Shown: in pieces, positions 1 to 5,773 of the stretch | Numbering within the stretch: the stretch's first letter is position 1 | Layout of the letters: the number at the start of each line of letters is the position of its first letter | Source: Akkermansia muciniphila | GTDB lineage: Bacteria > Verrucomicrobiota > Verrucomicrobiia > Limisphaerales > UBA9464 | Assembly: GCA_945873715.1 (NCBI GenBank) | Contig: CAMCFL010000194.1 | Span: forward strand, 1-6,432 | Direction of reading: 5' to 3' | DNA length: 6,432 bases | Notes under the pieces: generated by a model | The model's database searches: none | What the model was told of the DNA's origin: nothing | The model's input: only the letters and a program-made list of their open reading frames with translations | Program-made: the position numbers and the translations under genes

Positions 1-117
1 CCGTCGGCAACCCAGCTTCGATCCAATCGGATCACCAAAGCAGGCGATGTCTCCCCCGTCGGAACAGCGCCACATGCTTCGATTCACCCTCAACATAACC
101 CGATAAAAAGACCGCCC
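1..117. other. Left-edge segment, probably non-coding
   Basis: This stretch is open in the frame of the gene starting at 118, with no stop back to the window edge, so an upstream extension of that gene cannot be excluded. Against it, third codon positions here are mixed, whereas the codons after 118 end almost always in G or C, so coding probably begins near 118. Two loosely similar blocks begin with CCGTCGG at 1 and 58 and each contains GCTTCGAT further on, which hints at an old short duplication. I see no clear sigma-70 promoter. Confidence 0.4.
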
Positions 118-366
118 ATGAACAAGGACGAAATGGTCGCCAGCGTGAAAGCCCAATTGAAACTCTGGCTCACTGACCCCGGTCTCTTCGCCTTCAACAC
201 GGGTCCCAAGGGCAAGCTGGCCCCGCCAATCGTGTACGCGGACTTCACCGACATCGTCACCGGAGACGACTTCAATGCCGCCTGCAAGGAACTCTACGCC
301 TACGTGAAGGAAACCACGCGGGGTACAGTGGTCGATTGGCGAAATCCGGGTCGGGCGCCGAGATGA
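118..366 (+). CDS. Small hypothetical protein, possibly frameshifted
   Basis: This ORF encodes 82 residues that I do not recognise. It has no signal peptide or membrane segment and reads as a small soluble protein; a segment near residues 41-66 is acidic then helix-like (ADFTDIV, DDFNAACKELYAYVK). Codons from 118 to about 321 end almost always in G or C, which supports real coding. From about 322 to the stop this bias fades, and it reappears in the -1 frame, which runs on to a stop at 450-452. This suggests that the natural protein is about 111 residues and that one base has been lost, perhaps in the GGGG run at 320-323. Alternatively the gene ends here and an overlapping short ORF begins at ATGA (363-366). 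No Shine-Dalgarno sequence precedes the ATG. Function unknown. Confidence 0.5.
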   Translation: MNKDEMVASVKAQLKLWLTDPGLFAFNTGPKGKLAPPIVYADFTDIVTGDDFNAACKELYAYVKETTRGTVVDWRNPGRAPR

Positions 367-452
367 ACATCTGGAGCTTCCTCTGCGAGCCGTGGAGCGA
401 CAAAAACAAGCGGAAGTTCAACTACCACATCAAGGTCGACGGAAAGGTCTGA
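363..452 (+). other. Short overlapping ORF, likely 3' end of the previous gene
   Basis: A 29-residue reading frame starts with an ATG that overlaps the preceding stop (ATGA, 363-366) and ends in TGA at 450-452. Its composition is protein-like (it begins MNIWSFLCEPWSD and ends in a lysine-rich stretch), and most of its codons end in G or C. The same frame is open upstream at least to 300 and has coding-like third positions from about 336. I infer that it is the C-terminus of the gene at 118, separated by a one-base frameshift. Translational coupling of a true small ORF is the alternative. I do not recognise the sequence. Confidence 0.4.
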
Positions 453-491
453 ACCGCGGATCGGGAGGCTAGCCCGCCAACCGGATTCTCC

Positions 492-615
492 CGCAGAGAC
501 GCAGAGGCGCGGAAAAGGACCGTACCGGCGGGCCGCCGGCCCCCCCGATCGGGGGGGGACCGGGATCCCTCCGGAGGCCTGCCTTGTCGGGTCTCCGCTT
601 CTCCGCTCCTCCGCG
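492..615. repeat. Inverted octamer arrays flanking GC-rich palindromes
   Basis: This fills the gap between convergent genes. On the left are three 8-base units (492-515) of the type CGCAGAGR; on the right are three units (592-615) of the type TCTCCGCT, the inverted relative of the left ones. Aligning left with the reverse complement of the right gives about 17 of 24 matches. Between them are a 7-bp inverted repeat with a one-base centre (CCGGCGG 525-531 with CCGCCGG 533-539), an 18-base perfect palindrome of C7-GATC-G7 (540-557), and the palindrome CCTCCGGAGG (568-577). No T-tract follows the hairpins on either strand, so a classical intrinsic terminator is not shown, but the position between converging genes suits a bidirectional transcript end. 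Confidence 0.7.
540..557. terminator. C7-GATC-G7 hairpin, possible transcript end
   Basis: Seven C, GATC, then seven G form a perfect palindrome that would fold into a 7-bp all-GC stem with a 4-base loop in RNA from either strand. It lies between the converging ORF at 118-452 and the minus-strand gene ending at 647. There is no U-rich tail, so the terminator role is inferred from position and stability only. Confidence 0.35.
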
Positions 616-646
616 GCCATCCCCCCGCCCGACCCGGACACCGGGC

Positions 647-1252
647 CTACCGCTCGCTGTAATTGGTACCCAGGTTCATCGCATAGGGACGCGACACACC
701 AACGACTTCCTTTCCGAGCCGATCGCCTTCGCCATCGATGAAGGTCCGGTTGAGCATGGTCTCGGAGATCATCCATCCACGCGAAACCACCTCGCATTGC
801 ACGGCCATGATCGCGGCCTGAACACGGAGGTAGTTGAATCCTTGGTTGGCGAGGGGACCCTCGCCAACGATCTCCACCCGATAACGGTCCACGTCGCGCT
901 TCTCGAAGTCACACATCGTTGGATCGATCCCCGTTTCACGCTCGAAAAGTTCCCGAACCGCGGGAACCAGACCCGTCGCCTCTTCGTCGATGGCTCCGGA
1001 AGGAGTGAACGTCATCCGCAGGCCGGAATCATCGACGAACATGTCGAATCCAATGATCTTGGAATTTGCCCGGATCGGATTGGGCGGGACATTGCGCTCA
1101 ACGAACGCCTCCCACGGTTTGCCTCCGGCGATCATGTCGGCGGCGTACCGTTCGTAGGAACGCAGTACGCGTTCAAACCACGGCCGCAAGCTGGCTTCGG
1201 CACGCGCCACGGCCAGTTCCTTGATGGTGTGTTGCGGTTGCGCCGGGCGCAT
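647..1252 (-). CDS. Hypothetical protein, 201 residues
   Basis: This encodes a 201-residue protein of no family I recognise. It has no signal peptide or membrane span, so it is probably cytoplasmic. Residues 10-42 look like an amphipathic, Arg/Glu-rich helix. The middle (residues 64-84, with IIGFDMFVDD and LRMTF) looks like beta strands, and residues 112-170 are mixed. It has two cysteines (114 and 153) and no obvious catalytic or metal motif. The start at 1252 is the first ATG of the frame; AAG and GTC codons precede it, and the nearest purine-rich stretch (GGGGG, about 10 bases upstream) is a weak ribosome-site candidate. By eye the gene is less GC-rich than gatB, so it could be accessory. 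It is divergent from gatB across a repeat-filled gap and convergent with the small ORF at 118. Coding is supported by a long uninterrupted frame with protein-like composition; function unknown. Confidence 0.6.
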   Translation of the reverse strand: MRPAQPQHTIKELAVARAEASLRPWFERVLRSYERYAADMIAGGKPWEAFVERNVPPNPIRANSKIIGFDMFVDDSGLRMTFTPSGAIDEEATGLVPAVRELFERETGIDPTMCDFEKRDVDRYRVEIVGEGPLANQGFNYLRVQAAIMAVQCEVVSRGWMISETMLNRTFIDGEGDRLGKEVVGVSRPYAMNLGTNYSER

Positions 1253-1325
1253 CTTGACACTGCCCCCGACGCGCCATGCGGAAATCTCCGACCCCGATGC
1301 GGCGGCGAGCCCCGTCGTCCCTCCT

Positions 1326-1481
1326 CATCCCGGAGGGATGGCAGCGATTAGCCCGGGGTACCACCCCGGGAACGGGCGCGAAAAGTCCAGTCAACCCCGG
1401 AGGAGTTGCAGCTCTGCCACCCCTGCCGGGGTGGGAGGATTTCAAGGGCAACTGACCCGGGGTATCGCTTCGCCCACCCCG
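1326..1481. repeat. Hairpin-cluster repeat between divergent genes
   Basis: The gap between the divergent genes contains five consecutive inverted repeats: CATCCC/GGGATG with loop GGA (1326-1340); CCCGGGG/CCCCGGG with a 5-base loop (1352-1370); CAACCCC/GGAGTTG with loop GGA and one mismatch (1392-1408); CCACCCC/GGGGTGG with loop TGCC (1417-1434); and CGGGGT/ACCCCG with a 12-base loop (1458-1481). The arrangement, including the phrases GGAGGGATGGCAGCGATTAG and a GGA-loop hairpin with CAACCCC, resembles a dispersed intergenic repeat that I associate from memory with Verrucomicrobiota and Planctomycetota genomes. It appears diverged or truncated at its right end, because I cannot find a closing partner for the first hairpin. 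Its role (DNA-level repeat, RNA, or boundary element) is unknown. The rest of 1253-1604, mainly 1482-1604, holds no clear promoter that I can identify. Confidence 0.7.
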
Positions 1482-1604
1482 ACAATGCCAAACTCCAACG
1501 GGCATGAAGGCCCTCGTCAGGTCCCACGGTCCGGCAAAATCTGGCTCCTGCGATTCTTCCCGGCTCGCCGTCCGACGGACTTCGTGGCATACCCGCCGAC
1601 GACC

Positions 1605-3029
1605 ATGGAATACGAAGCGGTCATCGGGCTGGAGACGCACGTCCAGCTGAAGACGAAATCGAAGATGTGGTGCGGCTGCGCCAACGAGTTCGGGGCGTCC
1701 CCCAATACCAACGTCTGTCCGGTGTGCCTGGGCATGCCCGGTGTCCTGCCGGTCGCCAACGCGGAGGCTCTCCGGCTCACCGTCCTGACCGGGTTCCTGC
1801 TCCAGTGCGAGATCCCCCGGTTCGCCAAGTTCGACCGGAAAAACTATTTCTACCCGGACTCCGCCAAGAACTACCAGGTCACCCAGTACGACAGACCCTC
1901 CACCCGGGAAGGGTTCCTCGACTTCGAGTTCAACGGCGGGATCAGCCGGGTGCGCATCACCCGCGCCCACCTGGAGGAAGACGTCGGCAAGAACAACCAC
2001 TTCGACCGGCACAGCGGCGTCGATTTCAACCGCGCCGGTGTTCCCCTGCTGGAGATCGTGAGCGAACCGGAACTGACCTCCGCCGAGATGGCGCACGCCT
2101 ATCTCAACGCCCTCATCGAGCTCCTGGTCCGCGGTGGCATCAGCGACTGCGACATGGAGAAGGGGATGGTCCGCTGCGACGTCAACGTGTCCGTGCGTCC
2201 CAAGGGTTCCACCGGTCTCGGTGCCAAGATCGAGATCAAGAACATGAACTCGTTCTCCGGCGTCCGGCACGCCCTCGACTACGAGATCCCCCGCCAGATC
2301 GCGGCCGTCACCCGCGGGGAAAAGCTCCGTCAGGAGACCCGGCGCTGGGATGACCTCGGAGGCATCACCGAGTCGATGCGTTCCAAGGAGGATGCCCATG
2401 ACTACCGCTACTTCCCTGACCCCGATCTCCTGCCCTTCACCCCCACCGAGGAATGGATCGCCTCCATCCGCGCCGTCGTGCCCGAGCTGCCCCTGGCGCG
2501 GAAGCAACGGTTGATCCGCGATTTCGGCCTGCCCGCCGGCGACGCCGAAGTGCTCAAGTCGAACGATGCCCTGGGCGATTTCTTCGAGAAGGCGGCCGCC
2601 GGTGGCAATAACCCCAAGGGGATTGCCAACTGGATCATCAACAACCTGTCGGCCCAGCTGGCTGCGTCCGCCTCTTCGCTGGCGGACCTGCGCTTTACCC
2701 CGGGCCAACTCCGCGAGCTCGTCGAATTGATCGATGCCGGACGGATCAGCGCCAAGGTCGGACAGGAAGTCCTCGCCGACATGTTCGCCACCGGCGATTC
2801 CCCGGCTGCGATTGTCGATCGCAAGGGCCTTGCCCAGGTCAGCGACACCGGTGCGATCGAGAAGATCTGCGACGAAGTCATCGCCGCCCATCCGGGGCCG
2901 GCGGACGACTTCCGCGCCGGCAAGGGTGCGGCGCTCAACTTCCTCAAGGGCCAGGTCATGAAGCTGTCCAAGGGCAAGGCCAACCCGGGCATGGCAGGGG
3001 AGATCCTCGAACGTAAACTCAAGGGCTGA
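1605..3029 (+). CDS. gatB: Asp/Glu-tRNA(Asn/Gln) amidotransferase subunit B
   Basis: GatB is the tRNA-binding and kinase subunit of the GatCAB complex. It activates mischarged Glu-tRNA(Gln) or Asp-tRNA(Asn) with ATP, so that ammonia released by GatA converts them to Gln-tRNA or Asn-tRNA in the cytoplasm. With the start at 1605 the protein has 474 residues, normal for the family. The N-terminus has the hallmark YEAVIGLETHVQL, and cysteines 23, 25, 38 and 41 form the zinc-site pattern (CPVCLGMPG). The catalytic cradle includes HLEEDVGK (122-129) and the GatB signature DFNRAGVPLLEIVSEPE (140-156), followed by KIEIKNMNSF (208-217) and HDYRYFPDPDLLP (265-277). The YqeY-like tail domain fills roughly 330-474, ending in GKANPGMAGEIL. 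The frame is open upstream to an ATG at 1221, but those 128 codons run through the hairpin repeat and are not GatB-like. No Shine-Dalgarno sequence precedes 1605. gatA and gatC are not adjacent. The aldolase gene follows after 36 bases. Confidence 0.97.
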   Translation: MEYEAVIGLETHVQLKTKSKMWCGCANEFGASPNTNVCPVCLGMPGVLPVANAEALRLTVLTGFLLQCEIPRFAKFDRKNYFYPDSAKNYQVTQYDRPSTREGFLDFEFNGGISRVRITRAHLEEDVGKNNHFDRHSGVDFNRAGVPLLEIVSEPELTSAEMAHAYLNALIELLVRGGISDCDMEKGMVRCDVNVSVRPKGSTGLGAKIEIKNMNSFSGVRHALDYEIPRQIAAVTRGEKLRQETRRWDDLGGITESMRSKEDAHDYRYFPDPDLLPFTPTEEWIASIRAVVPELPLARKQRLIRDFGLPAGDAEVLKSNDALGDFFEKAAAGGNNPKGIANWIINNLSAQLAASASSLADLRFTPGQLRELVELIDAGRISAKVGQEVLADMFATGDSPAAIVDRKGLAQVSDTGAIEKICDEVIAAHPGPADDFRAGKGAALNFLKGQVMKLSKGKANPGMAGEILERKLKG

Positions 3030-3065
3030 CGTCTCTCCCCGTTTCCGCCCATCTTGCCCTCACTC

Positions 3066-3839
3066 ATGTCGAATCCCTCGCCCTCGAACACGCCTCTGGA
3101 TGACCTGCTTTGGCTTGCCCACCAGATCGGGCGGGATCCGCATGGCCTGGTCGTCCTCAGCGAAGGCAATGTCTCGGCCCGGATCGATGACGGACGGTTC
3201 CTGGTGAAATCGACCGGGGCCTGCCTCGGGGAACTGACCCCGGCTGAAGTCACCGAGTGCAACACCGAGGCGATGCTGCGGATCATGGAGATGCCGTTGC
3301 TGGACGCCGTCTCGCTCCAGCGGGTGATCAGTGGCGCCCAGACCGACCCCAACGGACGGCGGGCGAGCTTCGAATCGACGTTCCACGCCTTCCTCCTGAC
3401 GCTTCCGGAGGTCCGATTCGTCGCCCACTGCCACCCGGACGCCCTCCTGCAGATCCTCTGTTCCCCGGCCGCCGAGCGCTTCGCCGAGCACCGGATGTTT
3501 CCCGAGGAGGTGGAGTTTGTCGGTGCCCAGAGCGTGTACGTGCCCTATACCGACCCTGGCGTTCCCCTGGCGCGCGAGATCCGCTCGAAGATGTACCTGG
3601 CCCAGCGACGCACGCAGAACCGGCCGGCCCGTCTCATCCTCCTGCAAAATCACGGCGTGATCGCCATCGGCCCCACCGCCCGCTCCGTCCTCGGCACCCT
3701 GCTCATGGCCGAGAAAGCCGCCCGCGTCTTCGTCGGTGCCGCCCGTCTCGGAGGTCCCCTCTTTCTCCCGCCGCAGCACATCGCCCGCCTCGAAGGCCGC
3801 AGCGAGGAAACCCAGCGCACCAGTACCATCCGGCTGTAA
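3066..3839 (+). CDS. Class II aldolase/adducin family protein
   Basis: The 257-residue protein belongs to the zinc-dependent class II aldolase fold (fuculose-phosphate aldolase, rhamnulose-phosphate aldolase, ribulose-phosphate epimerase relatives). These enzymes usually cleave or rearrange phosphorylated sugars in the cytoplasm. The family landmarks are in order: SEGNVSAR (32-39) and KSTG (48-51), matching the substrate phosphate-binding loops; a glutamate in SFESTFH (E103), matching the usual catalytic acid; HCHP with zinc-ligand histidines 121 and 123; and LLQNHGV with the third ligand, His196. All three zinc ligands are thus present, so it is probably active rather than an adducin-like relic. 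It is longer than bacterial FucA (about 215 residues), with extra sequence around 75-100 and at the C-terminus. The ATG at 3066 is preferred over an in-frame TTG at 3054. No terminator is visible in the 36 bases after gatB, so co-transcription is likely. The exact substrate cannot be told. Confidence 0.88.
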   Translation: MSNPSPSNTPLDDLLWLAHQIGRDPHGLVVLSEGNVSARIDDGRFLVKSTGACLGELTPAEVTECNTEAMLRIMEMPLLDAVSLQRVISGAQTDPNGRRASFESTFHAFLLTLPEVRFVAHCHPDALLQILCSPAAERFAEHRMFPEEVEFVGAQSVYVPYTDPGVPLAREIRSKMYLAQRRTQNRPARLILLQNHGVIAIGPTARSVLGTLLMAEKAARVFVGAARLGGPLFLPPQHIARLEGRSEETQRTSTIRL

Positions 3840-3855
3840 GCCGGAGGGGTAGTTG

Positions 3856-4054
3856 CCAGATCCCAGTTCCCAGGTGCCAGCCTGAGCCCGCAAGCCTCAA
3901 TGGCGGCTTCGGAGGGACGAGTTCCACGAGTCCGCCAATGCCAACCGGTGGCGTTTCGGACTCGCAGAGCTCGTCCGAAACGCCCGTCCCTCCAGACGGC
4001 GGCTGGGGTGAGCAGCCCGTTCCCCTCTGGCCTCTGGAATCTGGGATCTGGCGA
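3856..4054. repeat. Inverted heptamer arrays around a hairpin core
   Basis: The gap between the converging aldolase and oxidoreductase genes begins with CCAG repeated every 7 bases (3856, 3863, 3870, 3877) and ends with its inverse, CTGG, every 7 bases (4027, 4034, 4041, 4048). The segments 3855-3873 and 4034-4052 match as an inverted repeat at 17 of 19 positions, so a transcript could pair its two ends. Inside is a second layer: GGAGGGACG (3911-3919) pairs with CGTCCCTCC (3985-3993), and 3915-3933 pairs with 3958-3976 at 16 of 19 positions, in competition with the 12-bp hairpin at 3950-3984. The whole looks like a composite repeat element with alternative foldings. Confidence 0.75.
3950..3984. 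terminator. 12-bp perfect hairpin between convergent genes
   Basis: GGCGTTTCGGAC (3950-3961) and GTCCGAAACGCC (3973-3984) are perfect inverse complements separated by an 11-base loop. The stem would form in RNA from either strand and lies downstream of both the aldolase (stop at 3839) and the minus-strand oxidoreductase (stop at 4064). No U-tract follows it, so it may be a Rho-independent-like stop, an mRNA 3'-end stabiliser, or simply part of the surrounding repeat element. Confidence 0.5.
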
Positions 4055-4063
4055 CTTCCTGGG

Positions 4064-5395
4064 TCAGGCCGGGTACACCCAGCCGTCCCGGTACGGCCGG
4101 CTCAGGAGCTTGCTCGCCTCCGGGTCGCCCACGATCTGCTCACGATCGCCATCCCATTGAAGGCTCCGTCCCGTCCGCAACGAGATCATCCCCAGCAAGG
4201 GCAGCACGGAGGACCGATGGGCAATCTCGATGGCTGCCACCGCCTTCTTCCCTTCCGTGATCGACGCCATGAAGTCTGCCCACAGCAGCTTCAGGTTGTG
4301 GCCGTCCGGTTCCTGCAATTGGGAATCCTCATGCACCACCGGTGCGTTTCGATCCGACGGATGAAAGGTCCAGCCGTCCCTCCACCCGATGTGGAGCGTG
4401 CCCTTGGTCCCGTAGAAGTAGGCGCCGACCCCGTGTTTCTCGGCATTGTTCTCGGCGAACCGCCGATGTTCCCAGACGCAGGTGAAACCGTCGAAGTCAT
4501 ACACGGCCACCTGATGGTCCGGGGCGTCCGTGGTCTGTTCGGTCGCTGAATTCACCGCCGGTCCCGCCACCGGCCGGCCACCGGTGGAGAAGACCCGACG
4601 CGGATACTTCTCCCCGCTCCACAGGAGCACCTGATCGAGCCAATGGACGCCCCAATCCCCGAGCTGGCCATTGCCGTAGTCGAGGAACTGGCGCCATCCG
4701 CCCGGGTGCAACTTGGGATTGAAAGCACGCTTCGGGGCCGGACCACACCAGAGATCCCAGTCCATTCCCGGCGGCACATCCGTGTTGCGGGAGGGCTTTT
4801 CGCGTCCGCCGCCGCCATGGGCAAAGATCCGGACCATCCCCACGTCGCCCACGGCACCAGACTTGAGGAAATTCATACCGCTGACGTGATGGGGCCCGAT
4901 GCGCCGGTGCAGCCCGACCTGCACGACCCGTCCGCTGTCGCGGGCCGCATGCAGCATGGCGCGACTTTCGTTGACGGTGTGGCCGGTGGGCTTCTCCACG
5001 AAGACATGCGCCCCGGCCTTCACCGCGGCGATGGTCTGGAGCGCATGCCAGTGGTCGGGAGTGGCGATGATGACGATCTCCGGCTTCTCCTTCTCCAGCA
5101 TCTCCCGGTAGTCGTTGTACGACTTGGGCTGGTCCCCGTTGAGATCCGTCACCTGCTCGGCCGCCACCTCGCGGATGTTCGCGCCCACATCGCACAGGGC
5201 CACCACCTTCACGGAGCCGCTGGCGATCGCTTCCTTGAGGATGTTCTTCCCCCACCAACCGCACCCGATCAATGCCGTGCGATACTTCTTCGCCGGATCC
5301 GCGGCACGGAGAAACGGGGCAACCCCGAAGCCACCCCCGAGCAGGGTGGCATCACGGAGAAAACGACGGCGGTTCTGGACCGGAATCACGTTCAT
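4064..5395 (-). CDS. Tat-exported Gfo/Idh/MocA family oxidoreductase
   Basis: This encodes a 443-residue NAD(P)-dependent dehydrogenase of the glucose-fructose oxidoreductase / inositol dehydrogenase / MocA family, which oxidises or reduces sugars and cyclitols. The N-terminus carries a twin-arginine signal (NRRRFLR, residues 8-14, then a hydrophobic stretch to about 29 and a possible cleavage after LRA), so it should be folded with cofactor and exported. The Rossmann domain follows, with GCGWWG (44-49) as the nucleotide loop, ATPDHWHA (111-118), and VEKPTG with the family Glu-Lys-Pro at 134-136; Lys135 is the expected catalytic lysine. The C-terminal domain has GDWGVHWLDQ (246-255), giving the usual Asp, His and Asp around the active site. 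The ATG at 5395 is chosen over a GTG at 5434 because it puts the RR motif 8 residues from the start. It has no Shine-Dalgarno sequence. The same-strand propeller gene lies 378 bases upstream. Substrate unknown. Confidence 0.93.
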   Translation of the reverse strand: MNVIPVQNRRRFLRDATLLGGGFGVAPFLRAADPAKKYRTALIGCGWWGKNILKEAIASGSVKVVALCDVGANIREVAAEQVTDLNGDQPKSYNDYREMLEKEKPEIVIIATPDHWHALQTIAAVKAGAHVFVEKPTGHTVNESRAMLHAARDSGRVVQVGLHRRIGPHHVSGMNFLKSGAVGDVGMVRIFAHGGGGREKPSRNTDVPPGMDWDLWCGPAPKRAFNPKLHPGGWRQFLDYGNGQLGDWGVHWLDQVLLWSGEKYPRRVFSTGGRPVAGPAVNSATEQTTDAPDHQVAVYDFDGFTCVWEHRRFAENNAEKHGVGAYFYGTKGTLHIGWRDGWTFHPSDRNAPVVHEDSQLQEPDGHNLKLLWADFMASITEGKKAVAAIEIAHRSSVLPLLGMISLRTGRSLQWDGDREQIVGDPEASKLLSRPYRDGWVYPA

Positions 5396-5436
5396 GGAGG
5401 TAGGAAACCTGCGCAGGATGGCGCGGCCCTGCACGA

Positions 5437-5464
5437 GTTCCCAGTTTCAAGTTCTCCCTTTCAA
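5437..5464. repeat. Degenerate heptamer tract upstream of the oxidoreductase
   Basis: Four consecutive 7-base units at 5437, 5444, 5451 and 5458 share the pattern (G/C)TT(C/T)(C/T), for example GTTCCCA and GTTTCAA. The period matches the heptamer arrays at 3856 and 4027, and the CCCAGTT core also occurs at 3862-3868. The tract lies just upstream of the oxidoreductase start on its coding strand, in its likely leader or promoter region. It is imperfect and short, so chance cannot be excluded. Confidence 0.4.
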
Positions 5465-5485
5465 GGCGCCAGCCACCGGCGCGTG

Positions 5486-5754
5486 GACGTCAGGAGACTC
5501 TGACTTCCATTCGGACACGCCCCGGCCCACGCACGGAATCCGCCCGATTGAAGTGAGCCTCGTCACCTCGTCTCCTACAGGTTGGGGGGGACCCACACTC
5601 CACGGGACGCACGCCGACCCACCCACGCTCCCCGCCACTCCCGAAGTCCGCCTGCTTCCGTTGGCACCTCGTAGGAGACGACGTCAGGAGACTCTGGCTT
5701 CCATTCGACCGCACCCCAACCTACGCACGTTCCCCGCCCGATTGAAGTGAGCCT
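5486..5754. repeat. Two 75-base repeat units, 194 bases apart
   Basis: The unit at 5486-5560 recurs at 5680-5754 with a constant offset of 194 bases. The first 28 bases of each copy match at 27 positions (GACGTCAGGAGACTCT begins each) and the last 21 bases match perfectly (CCGCCCGATTGAAGTGAGCC plus T). The middle 26 bases are the same length but diverged. Between the copies lies a perfect 10-bp inverted repeat, CGTCTCCTAC (5569-5578) with GTAGGAGACG (5671-5680), and a 9-bp one, AGGTTGGGG (5579-5587) with CCCCAACCT (5714-5722). The block fills most of the gap between two same-strand genes. It contains no convincing gene; the open frames here are translated repeat. The remaining 5396-5485 holds the oxidoreductase leader and a heptamer tract. 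Confidence 0.8.
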
Positions 5755-5773
5755 TGAAGCCAAGAACCGTCCC

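Noticed and set aside
1254..1259. TTGACA, a consensus -35 box on the plus strand
   Set aside because: No acceptable -10 box lies 16-18 bases downstream, and it is about 350 bases from gatB, directly next to the start codon of the opposite gene.
1173..2891. Long minus-strand ORF (572 codons) opposite gatB
   Set aside because: It is the antisense shadow of gatB, produced by strong G/C bias at third positions; its translation is low-complexity (Gly, Val, Leu, Asp) and it crosses the hairpin repeat and the start of the 647-1252 gene.
3060..3893. Minus-strand ORF opposite the aldolase, and a plus-strand ORF (3257-4549) in another frame
   Set aside because: Both overlap a gene with clear family motifs; their translations are Gly/Asp-rich or Arg/Pro-rich as expected for shadow frames.
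5396..5401. GGAGGT beside the oxidoreductase start codon
   Set aside because: It is on the plus strand; on the coding strand it reads ACCTCC and cannot act as a Shine-Dalgarno site.
4643..5503. Plus-strand ORF opposite the oxidoreductase
   Set aside because: It lies antisense to a gene with intact Tat signal, Rossmann and active-site motifs and has no recognisable domain of its own.
5486..5754. CRISPR array
   Set aside because: Only two copies exist, 194 bases apart, with diverged middles; spacing and copy number do not fit.
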